From NCBI GenBank assembly GCA_019420505.1, contig JAHZHC010000002.1:62001-126000 (forward strand): DNA of 64,000 nt. The letters are read 5' to 3'. Shown here piece by piece: positions 17,361-24,623 of this stretch. The DNA comes from Ruminococcus sp. (GTDB lineage: Bacteria > Bacillota > Clostridia > Oscillospirales > Ruminococcaceae). The notes beneath the pieces were generated by a model. The model saw nothing but the letters and a program-made list of their open reading frames with translations, made no database searches and was not told where the DNA came from. How positions within the stretch are numbered: position 1 is the stretch's first letter; the number at the start of each line of letters is the position of its first letter. The position numbers and the translations under genes are program-made.

Positions 17361-17975
17361 ATGAAAAAAAGTATGACAATAACTTATGAAATAGACGGTA
17401 AACTGTATCTTAATATCACAAATAAATGCCCTTGTAATTGTACATTTTGTATAAGAAATAACGGTGACGGAGCATACGGTTCTGATCCGCTGTGGCTTGA
17501 GCATCAGCCAACAGCCGAAGAAGTAGAGGAAGCAGTAAGAAAATGTGATATAAGTAAATATTCAGAGGTAATTTTCTGCGGCTACGGAGAACCGACCTGT
17601 GAGCTGGAAGTTTTAAAGAAAACAGCAAAATATATAAGATCGATATCTGACATTCCTATAAGAATTAATACTAACGGTCTGTCGGATTTAATAAATAAAA
17701 GAGAAACAGCCGCTGAATTTGAGGGTATTGCAGATACAATTTCAATAAGCCTTAATGCTTCTGACAGTGAATCATATAACAAAGTTACCAGACCGTCATT
17801 TAAGGAAAACAATTGCTTTGAAGAAATGCTTTCATTTGCGTCAAAGGTGAAAGAATATGTCCCAAATACAGTGTTAACGGTTGTTGATGTTATTGGAGAA
17901 GAAGAGATTGAAAAAAGCAGAAAAATTGCTGAAAATATTGGTATAAAGCTTAGAGTCAGAGAATATATAGGATAA
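17361..17975 (+). CDS. Radical SAM protein of the TatD-linked type
   Basis: A 204-residue radical SAM protein with the canonical CxxxCxxC cluster motif in NKCPCNCTFCIRNNGDG near residues 23-39, followed by EVIFCGYGEPTCELEVLKK. The sequence matches the family called TatD-linked radical SAM, small enzymes often encoded beside the nuclease TatD. No tatD is in this window. The start is the ATG at 17361 with AAAGGA 9 bases upstream; an upstream TTG overlaps that RBS. It ends just before a terminator shared with birA. The substrate is unknown. Confidence 0.88.
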   Translation: MKKSMTITYEIDGKLYLNITNKCPCNCTFCIRNNGDGAYGSDPLWLEHQPTAEEVEEAVRKCDISKYSEVIFCGYGEPTCELEVLKKTAKYIRSISDIPIRINTNGLSDLINKRETAAEFEGIADTISISLNASDSESYNKVTRPSFKENNCFEEMLSFASKVKEYVPNTVLTVVDVIGEEEIEKSRKIAENIGIKLRVREYIG

Positions 17976-17979
17976 AAAA

Positions 17980-18005
17980 ATCCTCGGGTTTTCCGAGGAT
18001 TTTTG
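17980..18005. terminator. Bidirectional terminator between radical SAM gene and birA
   Basis: 8-bp stem ATCCTCGG with CCGAGGAT, 5-base loop, T tract on the plus side and A tract on the other, serving both convergent genes. Confidence 0.85.
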
Positions 18006-18010
18006 TTATT

Positions 18011-18988
18011 CTAATTTATTTTTATACTTACTTCTCCTGTAGAAAGCGCTTTTTCACTGCCGTCATCAAATCGGACAATAAGCCTTGCCATATCGTCTAT
18101 GTCCAGAACAACGCAGGAATCTTTCTTATCACCGGAAACAGCATAAACTTTTTTACCGATAAGCATTGAACGGCTGCGGTATTCATCCAATACTTCTTTG
18201 CTCATAAAATTATCAGGCAAACGCTCCAGTTCACGTAAAATCTCTGCCGCTAATCTATTGCGTATGTTCTTATGATTTCTGCTGCTGAAAACAGAAGTGG
18301 CAACATTGCAGATTTCCTCCGGAAAATTATTTTCAGGAGGAAGTATGTTTACCCCGATTCCAAGAACCGCATATTCAAGACCGCCGCTTTCAAAATCAAC
18401 CGATGCCTCAGTAAGAATTCCGCAAACCTTTTTTCCATTAACAAAAACATCGTTGACCCATTTTATTTGTGCTTTAACCTTACCGCCGCTGACAGTTTCT
18501 ATGGCCCTTGAAACTGCTACAGCCGCTGAAGTAGTTATAAACAACGCATTTTCTATTGTTATCTTAGGTCTGAGAATTATTGATAAATATATGCCGGTTT
18601 TGTCGGGAGAGTAAAATTTTCGTCCCAGGCGTCCTTTCCCTGCTGTCTGTTCCTGTGCAGCAAGAACATATCCGCTCGCTTCACCGTCTTTTGCCATTTC
18701 CTTCAAAACTGTGTTTGTGGAAGTAACTATTCTTTCAACATGTATGCTGTAATTTGTCTTTCCTAAAACAGCCTTGATCCCCTCAGCAGAAAGACTGTTA
18801 TCATCAGAGTTCAGTATGTATCCCTTGTTAGTTATCGCTGAGATTTCAATACCATCCTTGCGTAATTCCTCAATGGCTTTCCATACAGCAGTGCGTGAAA
18901 CACCAAGTTTTTTTGCAAGCTGTGCTCCCGAAATGCTGTTTCCCCTGTTTGCTTCAAGTTCATTTAAAACATTTTCTTTCAGTTTCAT
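18011..18988 (-). CDS. birA: Biotin-protein ligase / biotin repressor BirA
   Basis: A 325-residue bifunctional BirA. The N-terminal winged helix (ISGAQLAKKLGVSRTAVWKA, then NKGYIL) would bind operators. The catalytic domain has the biotinyl-AMP motif GKGRLGRKFYSP near residue 115 and QIKWVNDVFVNGKKVCGIL near 175. The C-terminal SH3-like domain ends the protein. The enzyme attaches biotin to carboxylase carrier proteins and can repress biotin genes. No biotin synthesis genes are nearby, so its operators must be elsewhere. It converges on the radical SAM gene. Confidence 0.95.
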   Translation of the reverse strand: MKLKENVLNELEANRGNSISGAQLAKKLGVSRTAVWKAIEELRKDGIEISAITNKGYILNSDDNSLSAEGIKAVLGKTNYSIHVERIVTSTNTVLKEMAKDGEASGYVLAAQEQTAGKGRLGRKFYSPDKTGIYLSIILRPKITIENALFITTSAAVAVSRAIETVSGGKVKAQIKWVNDVFVNGKKVCGILTEASVDFESGGLEYAVLGIGVNILPPENNFPEEICNVATSVFSSRNHKNIRNRLAAEILRELERLPDNFMSKEVLDEYRSRSMLIGKKVYAVSGDKKDSCVVLDIDDMARLIVRFDDGSEKALSTGEVSIKIN

Positions 18989-19221
18989 TTATATGTCACC
19001 TTTATTTTATGATTTTAAAAGTTTATATAATAAAGTATATCAAAAATATAACAGAAAATCAATAAGCAATTAACAGGCGGAAAATATAAAAAATTATATG
19101 AAATAAGCGTAACATATTTTTAATATGTGTAGATTTTTGTTTGCAGTAAAACTCAGTTCAGTATTAACTATAAAGCAATATCGTACAAAAGTGAAAATTT
19201 ACAAAAAATTAATATATATAC
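18989..19221. other. AT-rich gap between birA and the rpmG promoter
   Basis: About 230 bp of AT-rich sequence between divergent birA and the rpmG operon. No gene or convincing motif found; together with the rpmG leader the gene-free stretch is about 450 bp. Confidence 0.5.
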
Positions 19222-19250
19222 TTGACAATTGGAAAAGTGTGTGTTATAAT
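19222..19250 (+). promoter_or_regulatory. Promoter of the rpmG-secE-nusG operon
   Basis: TTGACA (19222-19227) and TATAAT (19245-19250), perfect consensus hexamers with a 17-base spacer. Confidence 0.9.
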
Positions 19251-19256
19251 GATTTT

Positions 19257-19437
19257 ACCTCTTTATGAGGTCTATTTTTTTGTGCTGAAAATGTACAAAA
19301 AAACATAAGTTACCTCATGGTTCTGTTTAAATGCAGCAGAGCTTGCGTGAAAACGTGTGAGGGAGGCAGACGTGCTCTGTTAAGGTTTAAAACCTTTTGT
19401 TCTTGCAGAGTACAAATTTCGTCAGGAGGTGCCGAAA
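19257..19437 (+). promoter_or_regulatory. Structured leader of rpmG, attenuator-like
   Basis: A leader of about 180 nt. Its first bases form hairpin ACCTC (19257-19261) with GAGGT (19267-19271), followed by seven T residues (19275-19281). A second copy ACCTCAT (19312-19318) can instead pair with ATGAGGT (19265-19271). Later CAGAGC/GCTCTG and AAGGTTT/AAACCTT pairings are also possible. Function is not established. Confidence 0.4.
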
Positions 19438-19587
19438 ATGAGAGTAAAAATTACACTTGCATGTACAGAGTGTAAGCAAAGAAACTACAACACAAAAAAG
19501 AACAAGAAGAATGATCCTGACAGACTTGAAATGAATAAATATTGCAAGTTCTGTAAGAAGCACACTCTTCACAAAGAGACTAAGTAA
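19438..19587 (+). CDS. rpmG: Ribosomal protein bL33
   Basis: A 49-residue ribosomal protein starting MRVKITLACTECKQRNY and ending KHTLHKETK. It is the zinc-binding form of L33, with CTEC near the N-terminus and CKFC near residue 36-39. CAGGAGG lies upstream of the ATG. rpmG directly before secE and nusG is the usual order in Firmicutes. Confidence 0.97.
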   Translation: MRVKITLACTECKQRNYNTKKNKKNDPDRLEMNKYCKFCKKHTLHKETK

Positions 19588-19604
19588 GTCGGGAGGAAGA
19601 AATT

Positions 19605-19865
19605 ATGGCTAAACAAGCAGAAATCAATTCCAAGGCTTCAAAGTCAAAAAAGGAATCCGCAAAGTCTGAAAAGAAAAAAGGCGGAATCAAGAAATATCTC
19701 AAAGATTTGAGATCAGAAATCAAAAAGGTTGTCTGGCCTACAAAGAAACAGGTTATTAACAATACAGGAATTGTGTTGACTGTAATGGTAATAATGGGAC
19801 TGTTTCTCGCAGGAATAGACGCAGGACTCGGTGCCGCCGTAAAAGCATTGCTGAATTTAGGCTGA
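19605..19865 (+). CDS. secE: Preprotein translocase subunit SecE
   Basis: An 86-residue SecE with a lysine-rich N-terminus and the conserved amphipathic block IKKYLKDLRSEIKKVVWPTKKQ. A single transmembrane helix (TGIVLTVMVIMGLFLAGIDAG) follows. SecE clamps SecY in the SecYEG translocon. The one-helix form is normal for Firmicutes. It lies between rpmG (17 bases) and nusG (51 bases), with GGGAGG before the ATG. Confidence 0.97.
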   Translation: MAKQAEINSKASKSKKESAKSEKKKGGIKKYLKDLRSEIKKVVWPTKKQVINNTGIVLTVMVIMGLFLAGIDAGLGAAVKALLNLG

Positions 19866-19916
19866 TAAACGGGTCAAAGGTTTTTAACAGCGTCAATATT
19901 ATGGAGGTTTTACATT

Positions 19917-20447
19917 ATGTCTGAACAAGCAAAATGGTATGTTATACACACTTATTCCGGATATGAGAATAAGGTGGCTCAGAATATTGAAAAGGTTGTC
20001 GAAAACCGAAAGCTTCAGGATCTGATCCCGGAGGTAAAAATTCCGATGGAACTTGTTACCGAGGTAAAGGAGAATAAAACTACTGAGGCTGAAAGAAAGC
20101 TTTTCCCAAGCTATGTATTGGTTAAAATGGTTATGAACGACGATTCATGGTATATCGTAAGAAATACAAGAGGCGTTACCGGATTTGTCGGTCCGGCGTC
20201 AAAGCCCATTCCGCTGACGGATAAGGAAGTCGCAGCATTGGGTGTTGAATCAGAGATAAAGAAGACCATTAAGGTTACCTTTAAGGTCGGCGATAATGTC
20301 ACAGTTACCGGCGGATCTTTTGAGGGATTTACCGGAGTTGTACAGACTGTTGATATGGAAACACAGACTGCGGACGTTGTCGTATCAATGTTCGGAAGAG
20401 AAACATCAGTAAATCTGCCGATTAACCAGATAAAGGCTGAGGATTAA
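19917..20447 (+). CDS. nusG: Transcription termination/antitermination factor NusG
   Basis: A 176-residue NusG. The NGN domain begins with KWYVIHTYSGYENKVAQNI and contains FPSYVLVKMVMNDDSWYIVRN, which binds RNA polymerase. The C-terminal KOW domain has FKVGDNVTVTGGSFEGFTG. NusG modulates pausing and couples transcription to translation or Rho. GGAGG precedes the ATG. It lies between secE and rplK in the ribosomal operon. Confidence 0.98.
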   Translation: MSEQAKWYVIHTYSGYENKVAQNIEKVVENRKLQDLIPEVKIPMELVTEVKENKTTEAERKLFPSYVLVKMVMNDDSWYIVRNTRGVTGFVGPASKPIPLTDKEVAALGVESEIKKTIKVTFKVGDNVTVTGGSFEGFTGVVQTVDMETQTADVVVSMFGRETSVNLPINQIKAED

Positions 20448-20561
20448 GCAATAAGCGCAAAAGCGTTTAAATCATACGTTTGAAAGAAGCGAAAGTTGAT
20501 ATACAAGACAGTTTGCTGGAATTAATGCGAATGTGTCTGGTTGTCATCGGCTTCAAAAAGA

Positions 20562-20593
20562 GTGGGAGGGTTTTTGAAAACCCGCCTTACCAC
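20562..20593 (+). promoter_or_regulatory. L1-binding-site-like leader before rplK
   Basis: GTGGGAGG followed by a GGGTTTT/AAAACCC hairpin and then CCTTACCAC. The GTGGGAG and TACCAC halves match the L1 stalk of 23S rRNA, the natural target of ribosomal protein L1. L1 is known to repress its own rplK-rplA mRNA by binding such a mimic. The RBS GGAGG follows within 20 bases. Confidence 0.75.
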
Positions 20594-20613
20594 AAATTAT
20601 GGAGGTGCGAAAG

Positions 20614-21039
20614 ATGGCACAAAAGGTAGTAGGCTTTATAAAGCTGCAAATTCCTGCAGGAAAGGCAACTCCTGCACCACCGGTAGGTCCGGCACTTGGA
20701 CAGCACGGTGTAAACATCATGGCATTTACAAAGGATTTCAATGAGAGAACAAAGAACGATATCGGATTAATAATCCCGGTTGTAATCACAGTATATGCTG
20801 ACCGTTCATTCACATTTGTAACAAAGACTCCGCCTGCTGCAGTTCTTATAAAGAAAGCATGCAAGATAGAGTCCGGTTCTGGCACACCTAATAAAACAAA
20901 GGTTGCTACAATCACAAAAGAGCAGGTTCAGAAAATTGCTGAACAGAAAATGCCCGACCTTAATGCTGCAAATATCGAAACTGCAATGAGCATGATCGCC
21001 GGAACATGCCGTTCAATGGGCGTTGTAGTTGAAGATTAA
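20614..21039 (+). CDS. rplK: Ribosomal protein uL11
   Basis: A 141-residue L11 with the N-terminal MAQKVVGFIKLQIPAGKA and the proline-rich PAPPVGPALGQHGVNIM that forms the GTPase-centre surface. The C-terminal RNA-binding domain ends IAGTCRSMGVVVED. The start is the ATG at 20614, because an in-frame upstream ATG (20599) lies inside the GGAGG RBS. The leader carries an L1-stalk mimic. Confidence 0.97.
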   Translation: MAQKVVGFIKLQIPAGKATPAPPVGPALGQHGVNIMAFTKDFNERTKNDIGLIIPVVITVYADRSFTFVTKTPPAAVLIKKACKIESGSGTPNKTKVATITKEQVQKIAEQKMPDLNAANIETAMSMIAGTCRSMGVVVED

Positions 21040-21065
21040 TTCGTAGCCGCATTAGTGCGGATAGG

Positions 21066-21119
21066 GTGGGAGATAGTAATCGGAATAAAAACACCGATAA
21101 CTACTTTCGTTATTACCAC
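21066..21119 (+). promoter_or_regulatory. Second L1-binding-site-like leader, before rplA
   Basis: GTGGGAG (21066-21072), inner hairpin ATCGG/CCGAT and the closing TACCAC ending at 21119. The layout repeats the rplK leader and the L1 stalk of 23S rRNA. GGAGG follows at about 21126. Confidence 0.7.
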
Positions 21120-21138
21120 TTATAAGGAGGAAATATAA

Positions 21139-21834
21139 ATGAAACATGGCAAGAAGTATGTTGACAGTGCAAAAGCTGTTGACAAGGCTAAGCTTTATGA
21201 CGCTCCTGAAGCTCTTGATTTGGCAGCTAAGGGTGCAAAGGCAAAATTTGATGAAACAATCGAAGCACATATCCGTCTTGGCGTAGACTCACGTCATGCT
21301 GATCAGCAGGTCAGAGGCGCAGTAGTACTTCCAAACGGAACAGGTAAAAATGTAAAGGTTTGTGTATTCTGTAAAGAGGATAAATATGACGCAGCAAAGG
21401 AAGCAGGAGCTGACTATGTAGGCGGCATGGACCTTGTTGATAAGATCACAAAAGAAAACTGGATGGATTTTGACGTAGTAGTAGCATCACCTGATATGAT
21501 GGGTGTTGTCGGACGTCTTGGTAAGATCCTCGGACCTCGTGGACTTATGCCAAACCCAAAAGCAGGAACGGTTACTCCTGACGTAGCTAAAGCTGTAACA
21601 GATGCTAAGGCCGGTAAGATTGAGTATCGTCTTGATAAAACAAATATCATTCACTGTCCGATCGGTAAGGCTTCATTCGGTGCTGAAAAACTCGAAGAAA
21701 ACTTCAATACTTTGATGGAGGCTATTGTTAAGGCAAAGCCGGCAGCAGCAAAGGGCCAGTATTTGAAGAGCGTTGTTCTTGCATCAACAATGGGTGTTGG
21801 TATCAAGGTTAATACAGCAAAATACGGCAACTAA
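21139..21834 (+). CDS. rplA: Ribosomal protein uL1
   Basis: A 231-residue L1 with the typical MKHGKKYVDSAKAVDKAK start, ETIEAHIRLGVD, VVLPNGTGKN and the signature VVASPDMMGVVGRLGKILG followed by GPRGLMPNPKAGTVT. L1 forms the mobile stalk near the E site and also represses its own mRNA. A terminator follows at 21860; rplJ and rplL are not next, unlike in most bacteria. Confidence 0.98.
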   Translation: MKHGKKYVDSAKAVDKAKLYDAPEALDLAAKGAKAKFDETIEAHIRLGVDSRHADQQVRGAVVLPNGTGKNVKVCVFCKEDKYDAAKEAGADYVGGMDLVDKITKENWMDFDVVVASPDMMGVVGRLGKILGPRGLMPNPKAGTVTPDVAKAVTDAKAGKIEYRLDKTNIIHCPIGKASFGAEKLEENFNTLMEAIVKAKPAAAKGQYLKSVVLASTMGVGIKVNTAKYGN

Positions 21835-21859
21835 TAATATTTCTATAACTAAAATAAGT

Positions 21860-21893
21860 GGACTGACTTTTATGTCAGTCCATTTTTATTTTT
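21860..21893 (+). terminator. Terminator after rplA
   Basis: Perfect 8-bp stem GGACTGAC with GTCAGTCC, 6-base loop and a T-rich tail. Confidence 0.9.
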
Positions 21894-22025
21894 AACTGTT
21901 TTTTCTTGTTTTGCATATGATAAGATGTAACTTTAGGGAAAAAGCTTTGATGTATAACCAAATATCATAGTTGATTGTTCCTGTTGAAATTGCTGCTGTT
22001 GAGCAGGGGAAAGAGGTCTTGTTAT

Positions 22026-23858
22026 ATGTGTGCTATTGCGGGAGTTATTGATTTTAACGGTATAAACGATAAACATAGGGCGTGGGCGGCTGAAGTCAGA
22101 AAACAGCTTAAAAACAGAGGTCCTGATCAGGATAATATCTATATCAGTGATAATTGTGCGTTAATACATACACGCCTTGCAGTAATAGATATTGAAAACG
22201 GAAAACAGCCAATGACCCTGGTGAGAGGTGACCAAACCTTTAGTCTTGTGTATAACGGCGAGCTTTATAATACCCAGGAAATCAGAAAAGACCTTATTGA
22301 TAAAGGTTATACCTTCGTAGGGCATTCGGATACTGAAGTATTATTAAAATCTTATATCTGCTGGGGCGAAAAATGTGTTGAGAAATTTAATGGAATTTTT
22401 GCTTTTGCCGTATGGGAAGAGCATAATCGTCGTTTGTTTATCGCAAGGGACCGTATCGGCGTTAAACCGTTTTTTTATACAGTCAATAAAAATGCTTTTT
22501 ATTTTGCTTCTGAAATCAAAGGACTTTTATGCAATAGCGATATTCCTTGCGAAATAGACAAAAATAGTATTAATGAAATAATGCTTATAGGTCCGGCAAG
22601 AACTCCCGGATATGGAGTGTTTAAAGGTATAGAAGAGCTGCCTATGGGATATTGCGGATATTTTGATAAGGATAATGCGTTAAGAAAATGGCAGTATTGG
22701 GATTTTGCCGGAAATCATATCCCTGAAACCTTTGACAAAACTGCCGATCACGTGCGCTTTTTGGTTGAGGATGCGATAAAAAGACAGATCATTTCCGATG
22801 TACCCCTGTGTACTTTTCTGTCAGGAGGTTTAGATTCAAGTCTTATTTCTGCCGTAGCTTCAAAAGAGTTTAAAAAGCAAGGTAAACAGCTCCATACATT
22901 TTCTGTAGAATACAGAGATAACGAAAAATATTTTAAAGCAAGTAAGTTTCAGCCCAACAGCGATGATTATTATATTGAAAGGATGGTTGATCATCTTGGA
23001 AGCTGCCATCATCATGTAGTTATAGATACACCTGAACTGACAGAAGCCCTCTATGCATCAGTCGATGCAAGGGATCTGCCGGGAATGGCTGATGTGGACT
23101 CGTCTCTCCTGCTGTTCTGTAAAAATGTAAAGGAGTTTGCAACGGTCGCTCTTTCAGGAGAGTGTGCAGATGAAATATTCGGGGGTTATCCTTGGTATAG
23201 AGATAAGGATATACGTATGATCGACGGATTTCCGTGGTCACAGTCCACAGCATACAGAAAAAGCCTCATTGCAGATGACTTTTGCAGCGATGACTGCGAA
23301 ATTTATGTTTATGAAAAATATAAATCAACTATATCAAAAGTTAAGGACAGTTCAGATCTTTCTCCCCTTGAAAAACGCATGAGGGAAATGATGAGACTTA
23401 ATATGGAGTGGTTTATGCAGACGTTGTTGGACAGAAAAGACAGAATGTCAATGTATAGCGGACTTGAGGTCAGGGTTCCCTTCTGCGACTATCGAATAGT
23501 AGAATATCTCTATCAGGTTCCATGGGAGTATAAAGATTATAAAGGAAGAGAAAAGGGCCTGTTAAGAGAAGCAATGAAAAATTATCTTCCGGATGAAGTT
23601 CTGTGGAGAAAAAAGAGTCCTTATCCAAAAACACACAACCCAAGCTATGAAAAAGCAGTAAAGGAACAGCTTGTCCAGATAATTAATAATCCATCATCAC
23701 CTATTTTGCAAATATTAAAAAAGGATAAGCTTGAGGAACTCGTTAAAGGCAGAGAAAATGTCCAGTGGTATGGACAGCTGATGAATAATCCGCAAATTAT
23801 GGCTTATCTGCTGCAAATAAATTATTGGCTCGAGAAATTTAAAATAAAAATAGTCTGA
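22026..23858 (+). CDS. asnB: Asparagine synthase (glutamine-hydrolysing)
   Basis: A 610-residue class-II amidotransferase that makes asparagine from aspartate, ATP and glutamine. The N-terminal nucleophile Cys2 is present once the start is set at the ATG of MCAIAGVIDFNG (22026). This ATG has an AAGAGG RBS and is preferred to an upstream in-frame start. Glutaminase motifs RGPDQD and SLVYNGELYN follow. The synthetase domain has the PP-loop LSGGLDSSLISA near residue 268 and later SGECADEIFGGYPWY. Length is typical of AsnB. It stands alone after the ribosomal operon terminator. Confidence 0.95.
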   Translation: MCAIAGVIDFNGINDKHRAWAAEVRKQLKNRGPDQDNIYISDNCALIHTRLAVIDIENGKQPMTLVRGDQTFSLVYNGELYNTQEIRKDLIDKGYTFVGHSDTEVLLKSYICWGEKCVEKFNGIFAFAVWEEHNRRLFIARDRIGVKPFFYTVNKNAFYFASEIKGLLCNSDIPCEIDKNSINEIMLIGPARTPGYGVFKGIEELPMGYCGYFDKDNALRKWQYWDFAGNHIPETFDKTADHVRFLVEDAIKRQIISDVPLCTFLSGGLDSSLISAVASKEFKKQGKQLHTFSVEYRDNEKYFKASKFQPNSDDYYIERMVDHLGSCHHHVVIDTPELTEALYASVDARDLPGMADVDSSLLLFCKNVKEFATVALSGECADEIFGGYPWYRDKDIRMIDGFPWSQSTAYRKSLIADDFCSDDCEIYVYEKYKSTISKVKDSSDLSPLEKRMREMMRLNMEWFMQTLLDRKDRMSMYSGLEVRVPFCDYRIVEYLYQVPWEYKDYKGREKGLLREAMKNYLPDEVLWRKKSPYPKTHNPSYEKAVKEQLVQIINNPSSPILQILKKDKLEELVKGRENVQWYGQLMNNPQIMAYLLQINYWLEKFKIKIV

Positions 23859-23868
23859 TATATTTATA

Positions 23869-23905
23869 AAAAAGGAAAGCATTAACCTGCTTTCCTTTTG
23901 TTTTT
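23869..23905. terminator. Bidirectional terminator between asnB and radC
   Basis: 11-bp stem AAAGGAAAGCA (23871-23881) with TGCTTTCCTTT (23888-23898), 6-base loop, T-rich on the plus side and A-rich on the other. Confidence 0.8.
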
Positions 23906-24602
23906 ATTTTTCAAAGTCATATATAAGTCCAAGCTGACGCATAGAAGATATACCATCATTCCCCGCAATAAAATGATCCAGAAGATGAATGTCCATGTTT
24001 CTCAGGTGCGTAATAATTTTTTTTGTGAGAAGTATGTCCTCGTCTGACGGTTCACTGGAGGAGTCAGGGTGATTGTGAGCAATGAAAAAATAATTGACGC
24101 CGCTGTTCAGAACCGCCTTTGTTACATTGCGTAAGCTTACTTCAACAGATTGTGAATTCCCCGTTTGAATATCCATGTAGTTTTTCAGGATATAGCTGTT
24201 ATCAGTAAAAAACAGCTTGAATTGTTCATATGAAATACCATAAAACAAATCACCGATAAATGACTTTAACCTCGGAATATCTCTTATGTCGATTTCATCT
24301 GTAGTCTTGTCAATATGTAAGTAAATATTTAAAGCATTAAAAAATTTAAGTGAAAGGGCAGGATTTTCACCAATGATTCCTGATTCCGTAAGCTCTTCAT
24401 AAGAAGCCTCAAGTACACCCGAAAGAGAACCAAATCTGTTGATTAGCTTGTGTGCGGTCTGATTTGTATCACCTCGGGGATAACAATAGAAAAGAAGCAT
24501 CTCTAAAATCTCATGTTCTTCAAAGCTGTTGAAATTCAGATTCTTAGCAAACTTTGATCTCATTCGTTCCCTGTGTCCGCTGTGCAAATTTTCTACTGCC
24601 AT
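23904..24602 (-). CDS. radC: RadC-family JAB/MPN protein
   Basis: A 232-residue RadC-like protein. The N-terminal helix-hairpin-helix region (INRFGSLSGVLEASYEELTE) precedes the JAMM metalloprotease-like motif, visible as FIAHNHPDSSSEPSDED near residues 174-190. The zinc ligands (HNHP...D) are intact. Despite the name, a direct repair role of RadC is doubtful and the activity is not known. It follows tex by 21 bases on the same strand. Confidence 0.93.
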   Translation of the reverse strand: MAVENLHSGHRERMRSKFAKNLNFNSFEEHEILEMLLFYCYPRGDTNQTAHKLINRFGSLSGVLEASYEELTESGIIGENPALSLKFFNALNIYLHIDKTTDEIDIRDIPRLKSFIGDLFYGISYEQFKLFFTDNSYILKNYMDIQTGNSQSVEVSLRNVTKAVLNSGVNYFFIAHNHPDSSSEPSDEDILLTKKIITHLRNMDIHLLDHFIAGNDGISSMRQLGLIYDFEK

Positions 24603-24623
24603 GAGATTTTCTCACTCCCTTTT

